Of a stretch of 64,000 nucleotides of DNA, positions 22,961-34,170 are shown piece by piece. How positions within the stretch are numbered: the stretch's first letter is position 1; every line of letters starts with the position of its first letter. This DNA is from Budorcas taxicolor (taxonomy: Eukaryota > Chordata > Mammalia > Artiodactyla > Bovidae): NCBI RefSeq assembly GCF_023091745.1, contig NC_068930.1, positions 13,848,262 to 13,912,261 of the forward strand. Direction: 5' to 3'. The position numbers and the translations under genes were made by a program. The notes below the pieces were generated by a model. That model ran no database searches, was not told where the DNA came from, and worked only from the letters and a program-made list of their open reading frames with translations.

Positions 22961-23607
22961 AACACAACATTTCCAAATTTCATCCATGTTGTAGCATGTA
23001 TCAGTACTTCATTTCTTCTTTATTGTCAAGTAATATTCCATATTTAGACATATGGTCTTCATTTGTCTAGTCATCAACTGAGGGACTTATCTGTTGTTTC
23101 TACCTTTCAGTTATTAGAAATCGTTCTCCTATGACCATTCACATACAAATGCTCATGTGGATACATGCTTTCATTTTTCTTGAGTATGTACCAAGCTATA
23201 GACTACCGAGTCAAAGGGAGCTCATTTTTAATCTTTTAAGGCACTGCAGGTTGTTTTCCAAATTCAGGGCACCATTTTACCTTCCCATCAGGAATATGTG
23301 TATGTTCTAACTTCTCCACATCCTGAACAATACTTGTTACTCTGTGACTTTTTGATTATACCATCCCAGTAGGTGTGATCTTTGCAACCCCATGGACTGT
23401 AGCCTACCAGGCTCCTCTGTCCATGGGATTTTCCAGGCAAGAATACTGGAGTGGGTTGCCATTTCCTTCTCCAGGAGATCTTCCCAACCCAGGAATCGAA
23501 CCCGGGTCTAGCTATGAAGTAGAATCTCATTGTGGTTTAGATTTGCATTTCCTTAATCACTAATGAAGTTAAGCATCTTTTCATGTATTTATTGGCCATT
23601 TGTATAA
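22961..23607 (-). mobile_element. Old L1 LINE ORF2 region, split by a SINE
   Basis: The reverse strand of the L1 ORF2 end is recognisable but heavily diverged: TCATCCATGTTGTAGCATGT, AATATTCCATATTTAGACAT, CACATCCTGAACAATACTTG, then TCTCATTGTGGTTTAGATTT and TTATTGGCCATTTGTATA. No long frame survives. A SINE interrupts it at about 23379-23515. Divergence puts it in an old mammalian L1M-type group. Confidence 0.8.
23379..23515 (-). mobile_element. Bov-tA SINE fragment inside old L1
   Basis: CTTTGCAACCCCATGGACTG through CAGGCAAGAATACTGGAGTG to GGAATCGAACCCGGGTC. Both the very end of the BovB-like tail and the first part of the tRNA head are missing. The L1 text resumes at GAAGTAGAATCTC. Any target duplication is at most about five bases (TGTGA / TATGA). 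Confidence 0.85.
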
Positions 23608-24754
23608 ATGATGAAGGTATAAGTTGGAGAGTCTGCTCGCATTTTTGACAATGTCAATTTCCATGTTCCTTCAAATTAAAATTTAGTTCTATTTTAAAAG
23701 CAAAGATCAAACTTATTGTTTCTAAATCAGAATATTTATGCTTGCAAAGGGGAATGAATTCCATGGAAATAATCTAATAGAAAAATGACCACATAATAAG
23801 GTTTGAACTTGTAACTAACAGAAAGAAAACTAATAGGGTTTTCATTTAAGCCCTGCCTTATATTTTGGTTCTAAGCAAAGCTTGACACAGTGTAAAGATC
23901 CACAGAGGGTTTGATTAGCTTTTCTTTTCCTTCTCAAGCCAACATAATTAGTTTTAGGAAAAAATAATATAATAAAGACAAGTACTGTCTGACCAATCTT
24001 TCCATTTCATTTTTCTCTGCTTCTCATCTTCTGCCAACTCCAGAATAGAGGTTGTTTTTTTGGAATCCTGAGCAGGAAGAAATGAAGGAGATGATAAGAG
24101 GATAAATGAGCATTAGAGACAGTGTTTCATGCCTCAAAAATGTCTTCCTTTATTTATACCTGTTAAAAAGAAGTGAAAAGACCTCAGGCAGGATACTTGA
24201 TCCTCTGAAAAACTTTTCAGTTCCTAGATCACATGCTTGACTCTAGATTATAAAATTTACAGCACAAACTAGAACAATACACAAGTTTCATAGGAAACGT
24301 TCATTCAAACAATAGCTTTGCTATCCCATTTTTTTTTTAATAGGAAATGATGCCTTGTATTTCAGCCCATTTACAGTATCAAACTTGGCTTACGGTTCTA
24401 GAGGTTCAACTTGCTAATTAGAACAAGATAATCACATACAATGTGATAGAGGAAGAGAAAAATGGGCTTTGGAAATTCAGGTGATGAGCAGGAAATGTAC
24501 AAAATCGAATTCCCAAGATCATGGGAAGGAATCCTAGGGAAATTAAAGACACCCTGTAAAAATTAGGTTAGCTCTCTTTATATTCTCAGTTATATCCTTC
24601 ATTAACTCATTGTCAGCTCATCAAACAGAGAGGTACATATGACATATTAATATTATAATTGTTAAAACTTTGCTTCTCAAATCACATATAGAGAAACTCA
24701 GAGCCACTAACTAATCAGCTAGCCAAGAAGTATATGTACAAGTGATCTAAATTT
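23608..24754. other. Unique AT-rich sequence
   Basis: No gene, RNA or identifiable repeat. A poly-T run lies near 24331-24340. Confidence 0.5.
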
Positions 24755-24905
24755 CATTCTCTGTTTCCTCATCTTTAAAGAGGGAGGAAAGCACACACTT
24801 TCTGTCTCCACCACAGTTTATGAAACCACATGAAATGATGAATGTGAGAACACTTGGAAAACTGTAAAGTTATGGTATTAATATTAATACTATTATTGCA
24901 CAGTT
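24755..24905 (+). mobile_element. Probable MIR SINE remnant
   Basis: TTCTCTGTTTCCTCATCTTTAA matches the MIR core. Further on GAACACTTGGAAAACTGTAA and a TATTAATATTAATACTATTATT tail follow in the expected order. Confidence 0.55.
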
Positions 24906-26105
24906 TGGCTACATTTTAGACTCTTCGCTGCTCACTGGTAATCATTCTGAAGAGGGAAGGCTGAAACTACAGCTAAATTATGATTCAAGATTAATCTGTG
25001 AATTCTTCTCTTCTACCAGATTTCCCTGGTAATTGAAAATTGATGTATGATTCCATTTGTAAAAATGAAAGGAATGCTCTGGCACTGACTTACCGAGTTT
25101 TCAGTAAAATAGATGTACTTTTGACAGGTGTAAAATAATGAGACTTGAGAATGGAACTGAATGAGGAAAGATGCTCTTTCCAACTTAGGTGGCTGAAGTT
25201 TATCTGTAGGCAAAGTGGTGATGCTATCATGTGACAAATAAACATACGGTGCACTAAAACAGTTCCTCCCCCAAACTTCTCCATTTCCCCCTCCTCAATC
25301 TCTTCGTTGTGACTCACAGATTCCTGAAACTTGTCAAATCCCACTAGTATAAAAAGAGGCTGCTGTAAAGAGTAGAGACTCCAGACTCTGTGTTTTCTCC
25401 TGGTGTCAACATCTAAACTGAAAGAGCAGAATAGAAATTCTAAGAAAAGCTGAAGAAATGTCACCATTGGTAAACAGTCTTAATGAATGCGTGGATTTAG
25501 GGCCTTATTTATACTGAGATTTATTTAGTACGTACATTGCACTTGGAGTCTAAACTCTGAAACAAACTGTTTCTTCATTGGTTGAATAACTCCAAAGCCC
25601 TTGGTACTTTTTAAAAGGTAGAGACTGGCTTCGCTCACTTATAATTCAGAGTCACGTTTCTCAGGCTTGAATAACGTGGTAATAATAAAACACCAACACA
25701 AACACAGGCAGATCATTGAGTAAGTGGCTTTTAGCTTTGCCTTTAGCCAAGTGAGGCTGAAAAATCGTCCCCAGTGAAGCCTGGCCAAGACAAAATATCT
25801 CTCCCAGTGGCCCACTAGCTGCCTTCTTTCTTAAAATAGCATACCCTTCAGATACATACCTTCAGGGAATTTATGCACCTGGCCAACCATGTTAAGATAT
25901 TTTACACTGGTACACTCTCTGCCAACAGATATTATTTGTTTTCCAAGGATGCCCTCAGATGGACTCTTTTACCACATCCAGGCCATGAATATTTTCTGCA
26001 TAGCATATTATTGAGCAGTCAAATGAATTTCTTAGATTGCCAAACAGGAAAGGAGAAAAAAGAAAAAGAAACTTGTCTTCAGATAACTTTCATTGTTGTT
26101 GATAT
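24906..26105. other. Unique sequence, no gene seen
   Basis: No repeat of ruminant type. The two minus-strand frames at 25013-25237 and 25090-25467 overlap each other and show no known motif. The plus-strand frame at 25873-26406 begins here but more than half of it is antisense BovB, so it is not a gene. A TATAAAAAG sequence at 25349 has no supporting context. Confidence 0.45.
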
Positions 26106-26833
26106 TGTTCAGCCACTCAGTCATGTGCAACTCTTTGTGACCCCATGGACAGCAGCACGCCAGTCTTCCCTGTCCTTCACCATCTCCCAGAGCCTGCTCA
26201 AACTCATGTCCATTGAGTCAATGATGCCTTCCAACCATCTCATCTTCTGTAGCCCCCTTCTCCTCCTGCCCTCAATCTTTCCCAGCTTCAGGGTCTTTTC
26301 CAATAAGCTGACTCTTCCCACTAGGTGGCCAAAGTATTGGAGCTTCGGCTTCAGCATCAGTCCTTTCAATGAATATTCAGGGTTAATTTTCTTTTGGATT
26401 GACTGATTTGATCTCCTTGAAGTCCAAAGGACTCAAAAATCTTCTCCAGGACCACAGTTAGAAAGCATTAATTCTTTGGTCTCAGCCTTCTTTATTGTCC
26501 AACTCTCAAATCCATACATGAATACTGGAAAAACCACAGTTTTGACTATTTGGACCTTTGTCAGCAAAGTGATGTCTCCGGTTTTTTTTTTTTTTTAATA
26601 CATTGTCTAGGTTTGTCATAGCTTTTCTTCCAAGGAGCAAGTGTCCTTTAATTTCATTGCTGCAATCACCACCTGCAGTGATTTTGGAGCCCAAGAAAAT
26701 AAAGTCTGTCACTGTTTCCACTGTTTCCCTATTTATTTGTCATGAAGGGATGGTACTGAAAGCCAGGATCTTAGTTTTTTAAATGTTGAGTTTTAAGCCA
26801 GCTTTTCCATGCTCCTCCTCTTTCACCTTCATC
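26106..26833 (-). mobile_element. RTE-BovB LINE, 3' 0.7 kb
   Basis: Reverse BovB from the GTTCAGCCACTCAGTCATGT tail to the KVKEE coding region (TTTCACCTTCATC). Coding remnants lie on the minus strand at 26121-26369 and 26506-26721. A T-run expansion at 26581-26596 disrupts the frame. The tail lacks the usual TGAAC repeats. Target duplications are not visible. Confidence 0.92.
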
Positions 26834-26866
26834 CTGAAGTAAATTATGTCAGCCTTTAACTCATAA

Positions 26867-27076
26867 CCAGGCTTCCCTGGTAGTTCAGTCAGTAAAGAAT
26901 CTGCCTGCAGAGCAGGAGACTCAGGTTCAATCCCTGGGTCGAGAAGATTCCCTGGAGAAGGAAATGTCAACCCACTCCAGTATTCCTGCCTGGAAAATCC
27001 CATGGACAGAGGAGCCTGGTGGGCTGCAGTCCATGGGATTGCAAGAGATGGACACGACTTAGTGACTAAACCACCA
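26867..27076 (+). mobile_element. Bov-tA SINE with perfect 11-bp target duplication
   Basis: A forward Bov-tA from AGGCTTCCCTGGTAGTTCAG through GCAGGAGACTCAGGTTCAAT to GATGGACACGACTTAGTGAC and a short CACCA tail. TTAACTCATAA flanks it at 26856-26866 and 27077-27087. Confidence 0.95.
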
Positions 27077-27302
27077 TTAACTCATAAAATGGCAAGAGGC
27101 CCAAACATCTGGAAGGTGACTCTTCCCTCATCTCTTCAGTCTTTTACGTTATTAGCAGCATTATGCTGGAGACGGCGGATTTCAGGAGTGGTTTTATGCT
27201 ATGTGAGTTGGAGACATGGAGATTCCTGTAGGTCACTGAAGACAGTCACAATCTTCAATGAAGTGAAGTCCTGTGCTCTCCATTACAGCAGTTCTGGTTT
27301 TA

Positions 27303-28008
27303 TGTATAAGTTCCCTACACGCAAACGAGTTCCGTTCAAGAGCATGCTTGTAAGTTCAGTTCATTCATAAGTCCAACAAAGTTAGCCTAGGTACCCAACC
27401 AACACAATCAACTATGCAATACTGTACTATAATAGATATGTAATACTTTTCACACAAATAATACATAAAACAAACACAAAAATAAAGGACACATTTTAAT
27501 CTTACAGGAAAGTACCTTGTATAGCACAGTAGTATACGGCAACCGCTGACATACAGGGGCTGGCAAGAAGAACAAGTAAGAAGAGTTACTGACTGGAAGA
27601 GAGAGAGGAGAGGGGAGATGGTAGAGTTGAAAGACCTCAGCAACAGCAGATGGAAGGGAAGCTGAAATTTCATTCAAGCCTGATGTTGATGGTGCAGGTT
27701 CTGATTCCTTGCTTGATTCAATTCTACCTACCATCTTGAAAAATGATCTAATGATGTAGTACTGTGCCAGCTAAATCACCACTGCTATTACACTTGCTTC
27801 TGAACATCCTGGGCTTGAAATTAGGGTACTGTAATACTATACTCTATATACAGTACTGTACAGTGAAATACATGAGCACTTGTAGAGGAACACCCACATG
27901 ACAATGTATCCTAGACATGGGAACTAACTTATGTAATTGGACATGCAAACACACATTTGCATCTTTCAAAGTGTGAAGCATCAAGGTTCATATGTATGGG
28001 ACTTACTG
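27303..28008. mobile_element. Old DNA transposon, TA-flanked, Tigger-like candidate
   Basis: The ends form diverged inverted repeats: left TAAGTTCCCTACACGCAAAC, and right end read in reverse TAAGTCCCATACATATGAAC. TA dinucleotides stand at 27301-27302 and 28009-28010, as expected for Tc1/mariner-superfamily insertion. The interior includes CAACAAAGTTAGCCTAGGTA and TACAGGGGCTGGCA. The minus-strand frame 27734-27450 begins with an acidic, Ser/Pro-rich stretch (EPAPSTSG), like the C-terminal tail of a pogo/Tigger transposase. The subfamily name is not certain. Confidence 0.55.
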
Positions 28009-28010
28009 TA

Positions 28011-28911
28011 TTGAACGTAGTGTACTCTATTAAAATTTCCTTGAGAAAAATAAGTACCCATTGCTTGAAAATAAGGATTAATTTTTTCATAGTCCAAAAT
28101 ACTGCTTTGTTTATTTTGCTATGCTCAGCCCCAACCAAATGCTGAACATTTATTTAGCACATATATAGAAGACACTCCACCAGGTTGCTTAAAAACATAG
28201 GTTATCTCCAAAGGCACTCATGAAGCAAATATGGGTTCAGTTTCTCTGTCATGTTCATAGTCCTGAAGGTCCTTGTCTGGTTATGTCATTGCATGGGATA
28301 ATCAGAAGGACTTGTAACAGATACTTTCAGGTGTGGGTTGGAAGGGTTATCAGATTTAGCAAATATTTGGCCTGTAGTTACGCTGAAAAGATATTTGTCA
28401 TTTATCTGAAATTCATATTCAACTGGATGGCCTATATTTTATCTGGCAATCCTATATGGTGTGGGTGTTGTAAAGGATTGAATTTGCTTTAAAATAGTGA
28501 ATTTGCTTGAATGTTTGGTGAAGAAATGGGGTTGCTATTTATAGACTACATTTGAAGAATATGCAAGGTAAAGATGACTAAAATTGTAGTTGGAAGGCAT
28601 AATAAATTGTCAGGAAAAATTGTTTTGGGTTTTGCTTATGAAGAATGGAAACAAATGCATATTTGTAGGCAAAGTTGGCAAAAGGGTATGCTTAGCTAGC
28701 ACTAGCAAAACAAGAAGAGAGTAAGGTCAGCCTTACAAAATTATCAAGAATTTTGTGATCACAGAAACTATCAAAGTAGAAGAATTTTGAAGTTTAGGAC
28801 ATTGTATGAATTATAATATACATATAAATTATTTATCCAGTATATACTATATATAATCTCCTAAATCTAAGTAATATAATTAAATTAATTAATATAATAA
28901 AGGCAAAAAGA
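28011..28911. other. AT-rich sequence, no gene seen
   Basis: No recognisable feature. The last 120 bp are nearly pure A/T. The 90-residue frame at 28220-28492 has no known motif. Confidence 0.5.
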
Positions 28912-29109
28912 TGTGACCCAGAAAGATGAACTACCCAGGTCAGTAGATGCCCAAAATTCTACTAGAGAAGAGTGGACAAATAGCTCCAGAAGTAATGAAG
29001 GGGTTGAGCCAAAGTGGAAACAACGCCCAGTTGTGGTTGTGCCTGGTGGTGGAAGTAACTCTGATGCTGCAAAGAACAATGTTGCATAGGAACCTGGAAT
29101 GTTAGGTCC

Positions 29110-31480
29110 ATGAATCAAGGCAAATTGGACATGGTCAAACAGGAGATGGCAAGAGTGAACATTGACATTTTAGGAATCAGCGAACTAAAATGGACTGGAA
29201 TGGGTGAATTTAATGCAGATGACTATTATATCTATTACTGCAGGCAAGAACCCCTTAGAACAAATGAAGCAGCCATCATAGTCAACAAAAGAGTCCAAAA
29301 TGCAGTACTTGGATGCAATTTCAAAAATGACAGAATGATCTCTGTTCATTTCCAAGACAAATCATTCTATATCACAGTAATCCAAGTATACTCCCTGACC
29401 AGTAATGCTGAAGGAGCCAAAGTTGAATGGTTCTATGAAGACCTACAAGACCTTCTAGAATTAGCATCCAAAAAAAAAAAAAAAAAAGTCTTTTTCATCG
29501 TAGGGAACTGGAACACAAAAGTAGAAAATCAAGAAATACCTGGAGTAATAAGCAAGTTTGCCCTTAGAGTACAAAATGAAGCAGGGTATAGGCTAACAGA
29601 GTATTGCCAAGAGAATGCAGTGTTCATAGCAAACACCTTCTTTCAGCAACACAAGAGATGACTCTACATATGGACAACACCAGATGGTCAATACTGAAAT
29701 CAGATTGGTTATATTCTTTGCAGCTGAAAATGGGGAATTTCCATACAGTCAGCAAAAGCAAGACCAGGAGCTGACTGTGGCTCAGATCATGAACTCCTTA
29801 TTGCCAAATTCAGACTTAAATTGAAGAAAGTGTGGAAAACCACTAGGCAATTCAGGTATGACCTAAATCCAGTCTCTTATGATTATACAGTAGAAGTGAC
29901 AAATAGATTCCAGGGATTAGATCTGATAGACAAAGTGCCTGAAGAACTATGGACGGAGGTTTGTAACATTGTACAGGAGGCAGTAATCAAACCATCACCG
30001 AGAAAAAGAAATGCAAAAAGGCAAAATGGTTGTCTGAAGAGGCCTTACAAATAGCTGAGAAAAGAAGAGATGCTAAAGGCAAAGGATAAGAGGAAAGATA
30101 TACCCATCTGAATACAGAGTTCTAAAGAATAGCAAGGAGAGATAAGAAAGCCTTCCTCCATGCTCAGTGTAAAGAAATAGAGGGAAAAAACAAAGGCTAG
30201 ACATCTCTTCAAGAAAATTAAAGATATCTAGGAAACATTTCATGCAAAGATGGGCTCAAGAAAGGACAGATGTGGTATGGACCAAGCAGAAGATACTAAG
30301 AAGAGATGGCAAGAACACACAGAAAAGCTATACAAAAAAAGATCTTCACAACACAGCTAATCATGATGGTGTGATCACTCACCTAGAGCCAGATATCCTG
30401 GAATGTGAAGTCAAGTGGGCCTTAGAAGGCATCACTACGAACAAAGCTAGTGGAGGTGATGGAATTCCAGTTGAGCTATTTCAAATCCTAAAAGATGATG
30501 CTGTGAAAGTGCTTCACTCAATATGCTAGCAAATCTAGAAAACTCAGCAGTGTCCACAGGACTGGTAAAGGTCAGTTTTCATTCCAATCCTAAAGAAAGA
30601 CAATGCCAAAGAATGCTCAAACTATCACACTATTGCACTCATTTCACATCCTAGCAAAATAATGCTCAAAATTCTCCAAGCCAGGCTTCTAACAGTACGT
30701 GAATCAAGAACTTCCAAATGTTCAAGCTGGATTTAGAAAAGGCAGAGGAAACAGAGAACAAATTGCCAAACTCCATCAGCATCAAAAGAGTAAGAGAATT
30801 TCAAAGAAACATCTACTTCTGCTTCATTGACTAAGCTAAAGCCTTTGACTATGTGGATCACAGCAAAATGTGGAAAATTTTTTTAAAAGATGGGAATACT
30901 AGACCACCTTACCTGCTTTCTGAGAAACCTGTATGCAGGTCTAGAAGCAACAGTTAGAACTGAGCATGGAACAAAGGACTGGCTCCATACTGGGAAAGGA
31001 GTACATCAACGTTGTATATGGTAACCCTGCTTATTTAACTTACATGCAGAGTACATCATATGTCGGGCTGGATGATGCACAAGCTGGGATCAATATTGTC
31101 AGGAGAAATATCAATAACCTCAGATATGTGGATGACACCACCATAATGGCAGAAAGCAAAGAAGAAGAGCCTCTTGATAAAGGTGTAAGAGGAAAGTGAA
31201 AAAGCTGGCTTAAAACTCAACATTCAAAAAGCTAAATTTATGGCATCCGGTCCCATCCCTTCATGGCAAATAGATGGGGAAACAATGCAAACAATGACAG
31301 ACTTTATTTTCTTGGGCTACAAAATCCCTGCAGACGGTGACTGCAGCCATGAAATTAAAAGACATTTGCTCCTCGGAAGAAAAGCTACGGCAAAGCTGGA
31401 CAGCATATAAGAAACAGAGACAGTACTTTGCCGAGAATGGTCTGTCTAGTCAATGCTATGGTTTTTCCAGTATTCATTTA
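29110..31480 (+). pseudogene. BovB endonuclease-reverse transcriptase frame, dead
   Basis: The endonuclease part is open at 29110-29661 (183 residues). It keeps the ISELKWTG block but reads VGNWN where the family has a GDWN-type catalytic aspartate. The linker is at 29821-30054 and 30242-30529 and the polymerase end at 30966-31199, in three different registers. Motif A has a stop (TAA directly after the aspartate codon in the ATTGAC text near 30825). Motif C reads YVDD. The copy is inactive on several counts. Confidence 0.9.
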
Positions 31481-31512
31481 TGGATGTGAGAGTTGTACTA
31501 TAAAGAAGGCTG

Positions 31513-31766
31513 CTGCTGCTAAGTCAGTTCAGTTGTGTCCGACACTGTGCGACCCCATAGACAGCAGCCCACCAGGCTCCCCCGTCCCTGGGATTCTCCA
31601 GGCAAGAACACTGGAGTGGGTTGCCATTTCCTTCTCCAATGCAAGAAAGTGAAAAGTGAAAGTGAAATTGCTCAGGCATGCCCGACCCTCAGCGACACCA
31701 TGGACTGCAGCCTTCCAGGCTCCTCCGTCCATGGGATTTTCTAGGCAAGAGTACTGGAGTGGGGTG
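31513..31766 (-). mobile_element. BOV-A2 dimeric SINE inside BovB
   Basis: Two BOV-A units stand head to tail. The first starts GCTGCTAAGTCAGTTCAGTT and runs through CCATAGACAGCAGCCCACCA. The linker is CAATGCAAGAAAGTGAAAAG. The second runs from GCTCAGGCATGCCCGACCCT to GAGTACTGGAGTGGGGTG. AAAGAAGGCTG flanks it perfectly at 31502-31512 and 31767-31777. The host BovB text continues across the gap, so the SINE is younger than the LINE. Frames at 31428-31744 on both strands arise from it. Confidence 0.96.
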
Positions 31767-32322
31767 AAAGAAGGCTGAGCGCAGAAGAATTAGTACTTTT
31801 GAACTGTGGTGTTGGAGAAGACTCTTGAGAGTCCCTTGGACTGCAAGAAGATCCAACCAGTCTGTCCTAAAGGAAATCAGTCTTGAATATTCTTTGTACG
31901 GGCTGATTCTGAAGCTGAAACTGTAATACTTTGGCCACCTGATGAGAAGAACTGACTCATTGGAAAAGACCCTGATGCTGAGAAAGATTGAAGGAGGGGA
32001 GGAGAAGGGGATGACAGAAGATGAGATGGTTGGATGTCATCACCGACTCGATGGACACGAGTTTGAGCAAGTTCCAGGAGTTGGTGATGACAGGGAAGCC
32101 TGTTGTGCTGTGGTCCATCGGCTTGCAAAGAGTCAGACATGACTGAGTGACTGAACTGAATGGTTATCATAAGTAAATATATAATTTCCAAAATATAATA
32201 GATAACTATTATGATTATGCTAATTATAATAATATATAACTAATAGTACATTTATATAGATATAGTCACATTTTACTTTGAATTTTATTGGAAAATACAG
32301 GGAAGTTTAACTTGGACACACA

Positions 32323-32359
32323 ACACCACCATCACCATCACCACCACCACCACCACCAG
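32323..32359. repeat. (ACC)n trinucleotide repeat
   Basis: A run of ACC/ATC triplets. Read as protein it gives an uninterrupted histidine run, which is a repeat artefact. Confidence 0.95.
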
Positions 32360-33149
32360 CTTTTTTGTTTCTTTTCCCAGGAAGGCTGCAATTGCAAATT
32401 CCAAAATCTAAACATATGCACCAGTGAGTCTATTCTCAACTGTTTGCTATTTTTGTGGTTTAAAACTGTTCCAAGCTACTCACTGCCTTGCCCATTTTGT
32501 GGGACTCCTTACTTCTCAAGTATCATGGCCTTTTGATCCCACTCTATGCAAAACTCCATTCTTCCCAGACCTCTGCATCTCATCTAAACTATGCAGAGAT
32601 GCATCTTAGATTAAGCACATCCACTTTAAAGCATGAATGTATAACACAGAACTCTCTTCTGGGTACATTTGCATTTTTTAAATTGGAGATTGACCTAATC
32701 AGATCAAGAACTCTAGATCTAGTCATTTAAATATTTAAGGGTTGAAGACCTTCTTTCTTGTCTCACCTTAAATAGAAAAAGACCTTTACACACCAAAGGG
32801 TAAGATAAAATAGTTTGAAAGTATGTATTTGCAACAGAATCAAATGTACGGGTTAAGACTGAGCATTTCGTTATCATTTGCTTGGGTGAAGAATTGAAAT
32901 ATGGGTAATTTTGATGAGATTCCACTCTTAAACTTGCAATTGGCCATTTTCCTGGCTCTGTCCTGAACCTACCCCCAAGCTTCAATTTAATTGTTTTGGT
33001 TTTCATTCTAATGAAATGTCTTTTCATTCTAATGAGAAGAACATAGAGTGAGATCAATTTGAGTATTTCACCATCAATATTTCAGTGATCAAAGCACTGA
33101 TCATATGGTGCTTTTCACACAGACATATAATGAGTGTGTATTATACACA

Positions 33150-33171
33150 GACACACACACACACACACACC
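33150..33171. repeat. (CA)n microsatellite
   Basis: A CA run of about 21 bp. Confidence 0.93.
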
Positions 33172-33401
33172 GTTTAATACATTTGCTGTATTTTAAAATT
33201 GCATCTTTTGTGGGAGCCTCCAGGTAGAAGCATAATTGAATCATTGTTCATGAGGATATATTCTTAAAATATAACAGCAGTAATATTAACAAATCACTAA
33301 ACCAATGTATTTTATGTTACTCCTTTTTCTGGCAGGCTCTACCTTTATAATTTCCTTACAACCTTAAATTTTTTTAAAGGAATATTCTTTCTCTTTCTCT
33401 C

Positions 33402-33606
33402 TTTCTTTTTTTTTTTTTTTTTGGTTGCACTGGGTCTTTGTTGTGGAGTGCAGGCTCTTCATATAAGCTCTTCAGTTGCATCTCACAGGCTTCGTTCCTC
33501 CACGGCATGTGGTACCTTCATTCCCTGACCAGGGATCAAACTCAGTCCCCTGCATTGCCTGCATTGGAAGGCTGATTCTTAATTACTGGAGCACCAGGTA
33601 AGTTCC
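33402..33606 (-). mobile_element. CHR-type tRNA-Glu SINE, truncated
   Basis: A T-run leads into GGTTGCACTGGGTCTTTGTT, then CATGTGGTACCTTCATTCCC, ACCAGGGATCAAACTCAGTC, and the head end TTACTGGAGCACCAGGTAAG. The middle of the family pattern is shortened. No clean target duplication. Confidence 0.82.
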
Positions 33607-34170
33607 CCTCACAGCTTAACTTTTGCCTCAAAATCTATGATATAATATTGGGGCTCTATTTTAGAGGAGTGAGAAGGAAGGCAGTGTGGGAGGAGTCATT
33701 TTCAAGACAACACAACTGGTCTGTTTAAAAACAAACTGGGAGAATGTGTGACTTCAATTCAAAAGGAAATATAGGTAGATTAAAAAAAAAAAAAAGCCTT
33801 ACCAAAACTGCTTGGCTTCTTTTCAAGATGATTTAAAGAATACAAACAAACACACACGTAGGCATTTCAGCTTCCAGTGATTTTCTTACCAATATTTGAC
33901 ATATTTTCTAAATTTTGATACAGCTTTACCTTTCTTATTTAGCACTACTAATATTTATTTACTAGGTTTTTTTTTTTTTTAATCTGAACTGTGTCCATTT
34001 CTCTGTGTTACCATAAACTTACATTTCTCAGCATCTACGGTAACTCATATTGGCTCAAGTTTCTTAATGAATGCTTTTTTTGTAATCTGTAAATCTCTAT
34101 TTCTCTATATAAGTTACGGATGAATTCTAAAACTGTTGAGTTCAAACTGTTGAATATGTATATATATACA
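33607..34170. other. AT-rich unique sequence
   Basis: No feature except a poly-A run at 33781-33795 and a poly-T run near 33967-33980. Confidence 0.5.

Larger units (their letters stand above)
28912..32155 (+). mobile_element. RTE-BovB LINE, long copy carrying a BOV-A2 SINE
   Basis: A forward BovB lacking only the 5' end. It starts near GAACTACCCAGGTCAGTAG and ends at GACTGAGTGACTGAACTGAA. It is more diverged than the 34 and 51 kb copies: several frameshifts and an A-run of 18 at 29470-29487 in the endonuclease. A BOV-A2 SINE interrupts it at 31513-31766. Coding remnants are in a separate entry. No target duplication was found. Confidence 0.93.
32156..33409. other. Unique sequence with two simple repeats
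   Basis: No gene recognised. It contains the CAC tract and CA tract listed separately. The minus-strand frame at 32719-33057 has no known motif. Confidence 0.45.

Noticed and set aside
25349..25357. TATAAAAAG resembling a TATA box
   Set aside because: Such matches are frequent in AT-rich DNA. There is no CpG-rich context, initiator or downstream gene.
25873..26406. 177-residue plus-strand frame
   Set aside because: Starts in unique DNA and runs into the antisense strand of the BovB at 26106-26833. No motif in its unique part.
29110..29661. 183-residue open frame as a host gene
   Set aside because: It is the BovB endonuclease with a changed catalytic site, inside a 3.2-kb LINE.
32288..32536. 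Frame with an 11-histidine run
   Set aside because: It is produced by the (ACC)n repeat at 32323-32359. The rest has no domain.
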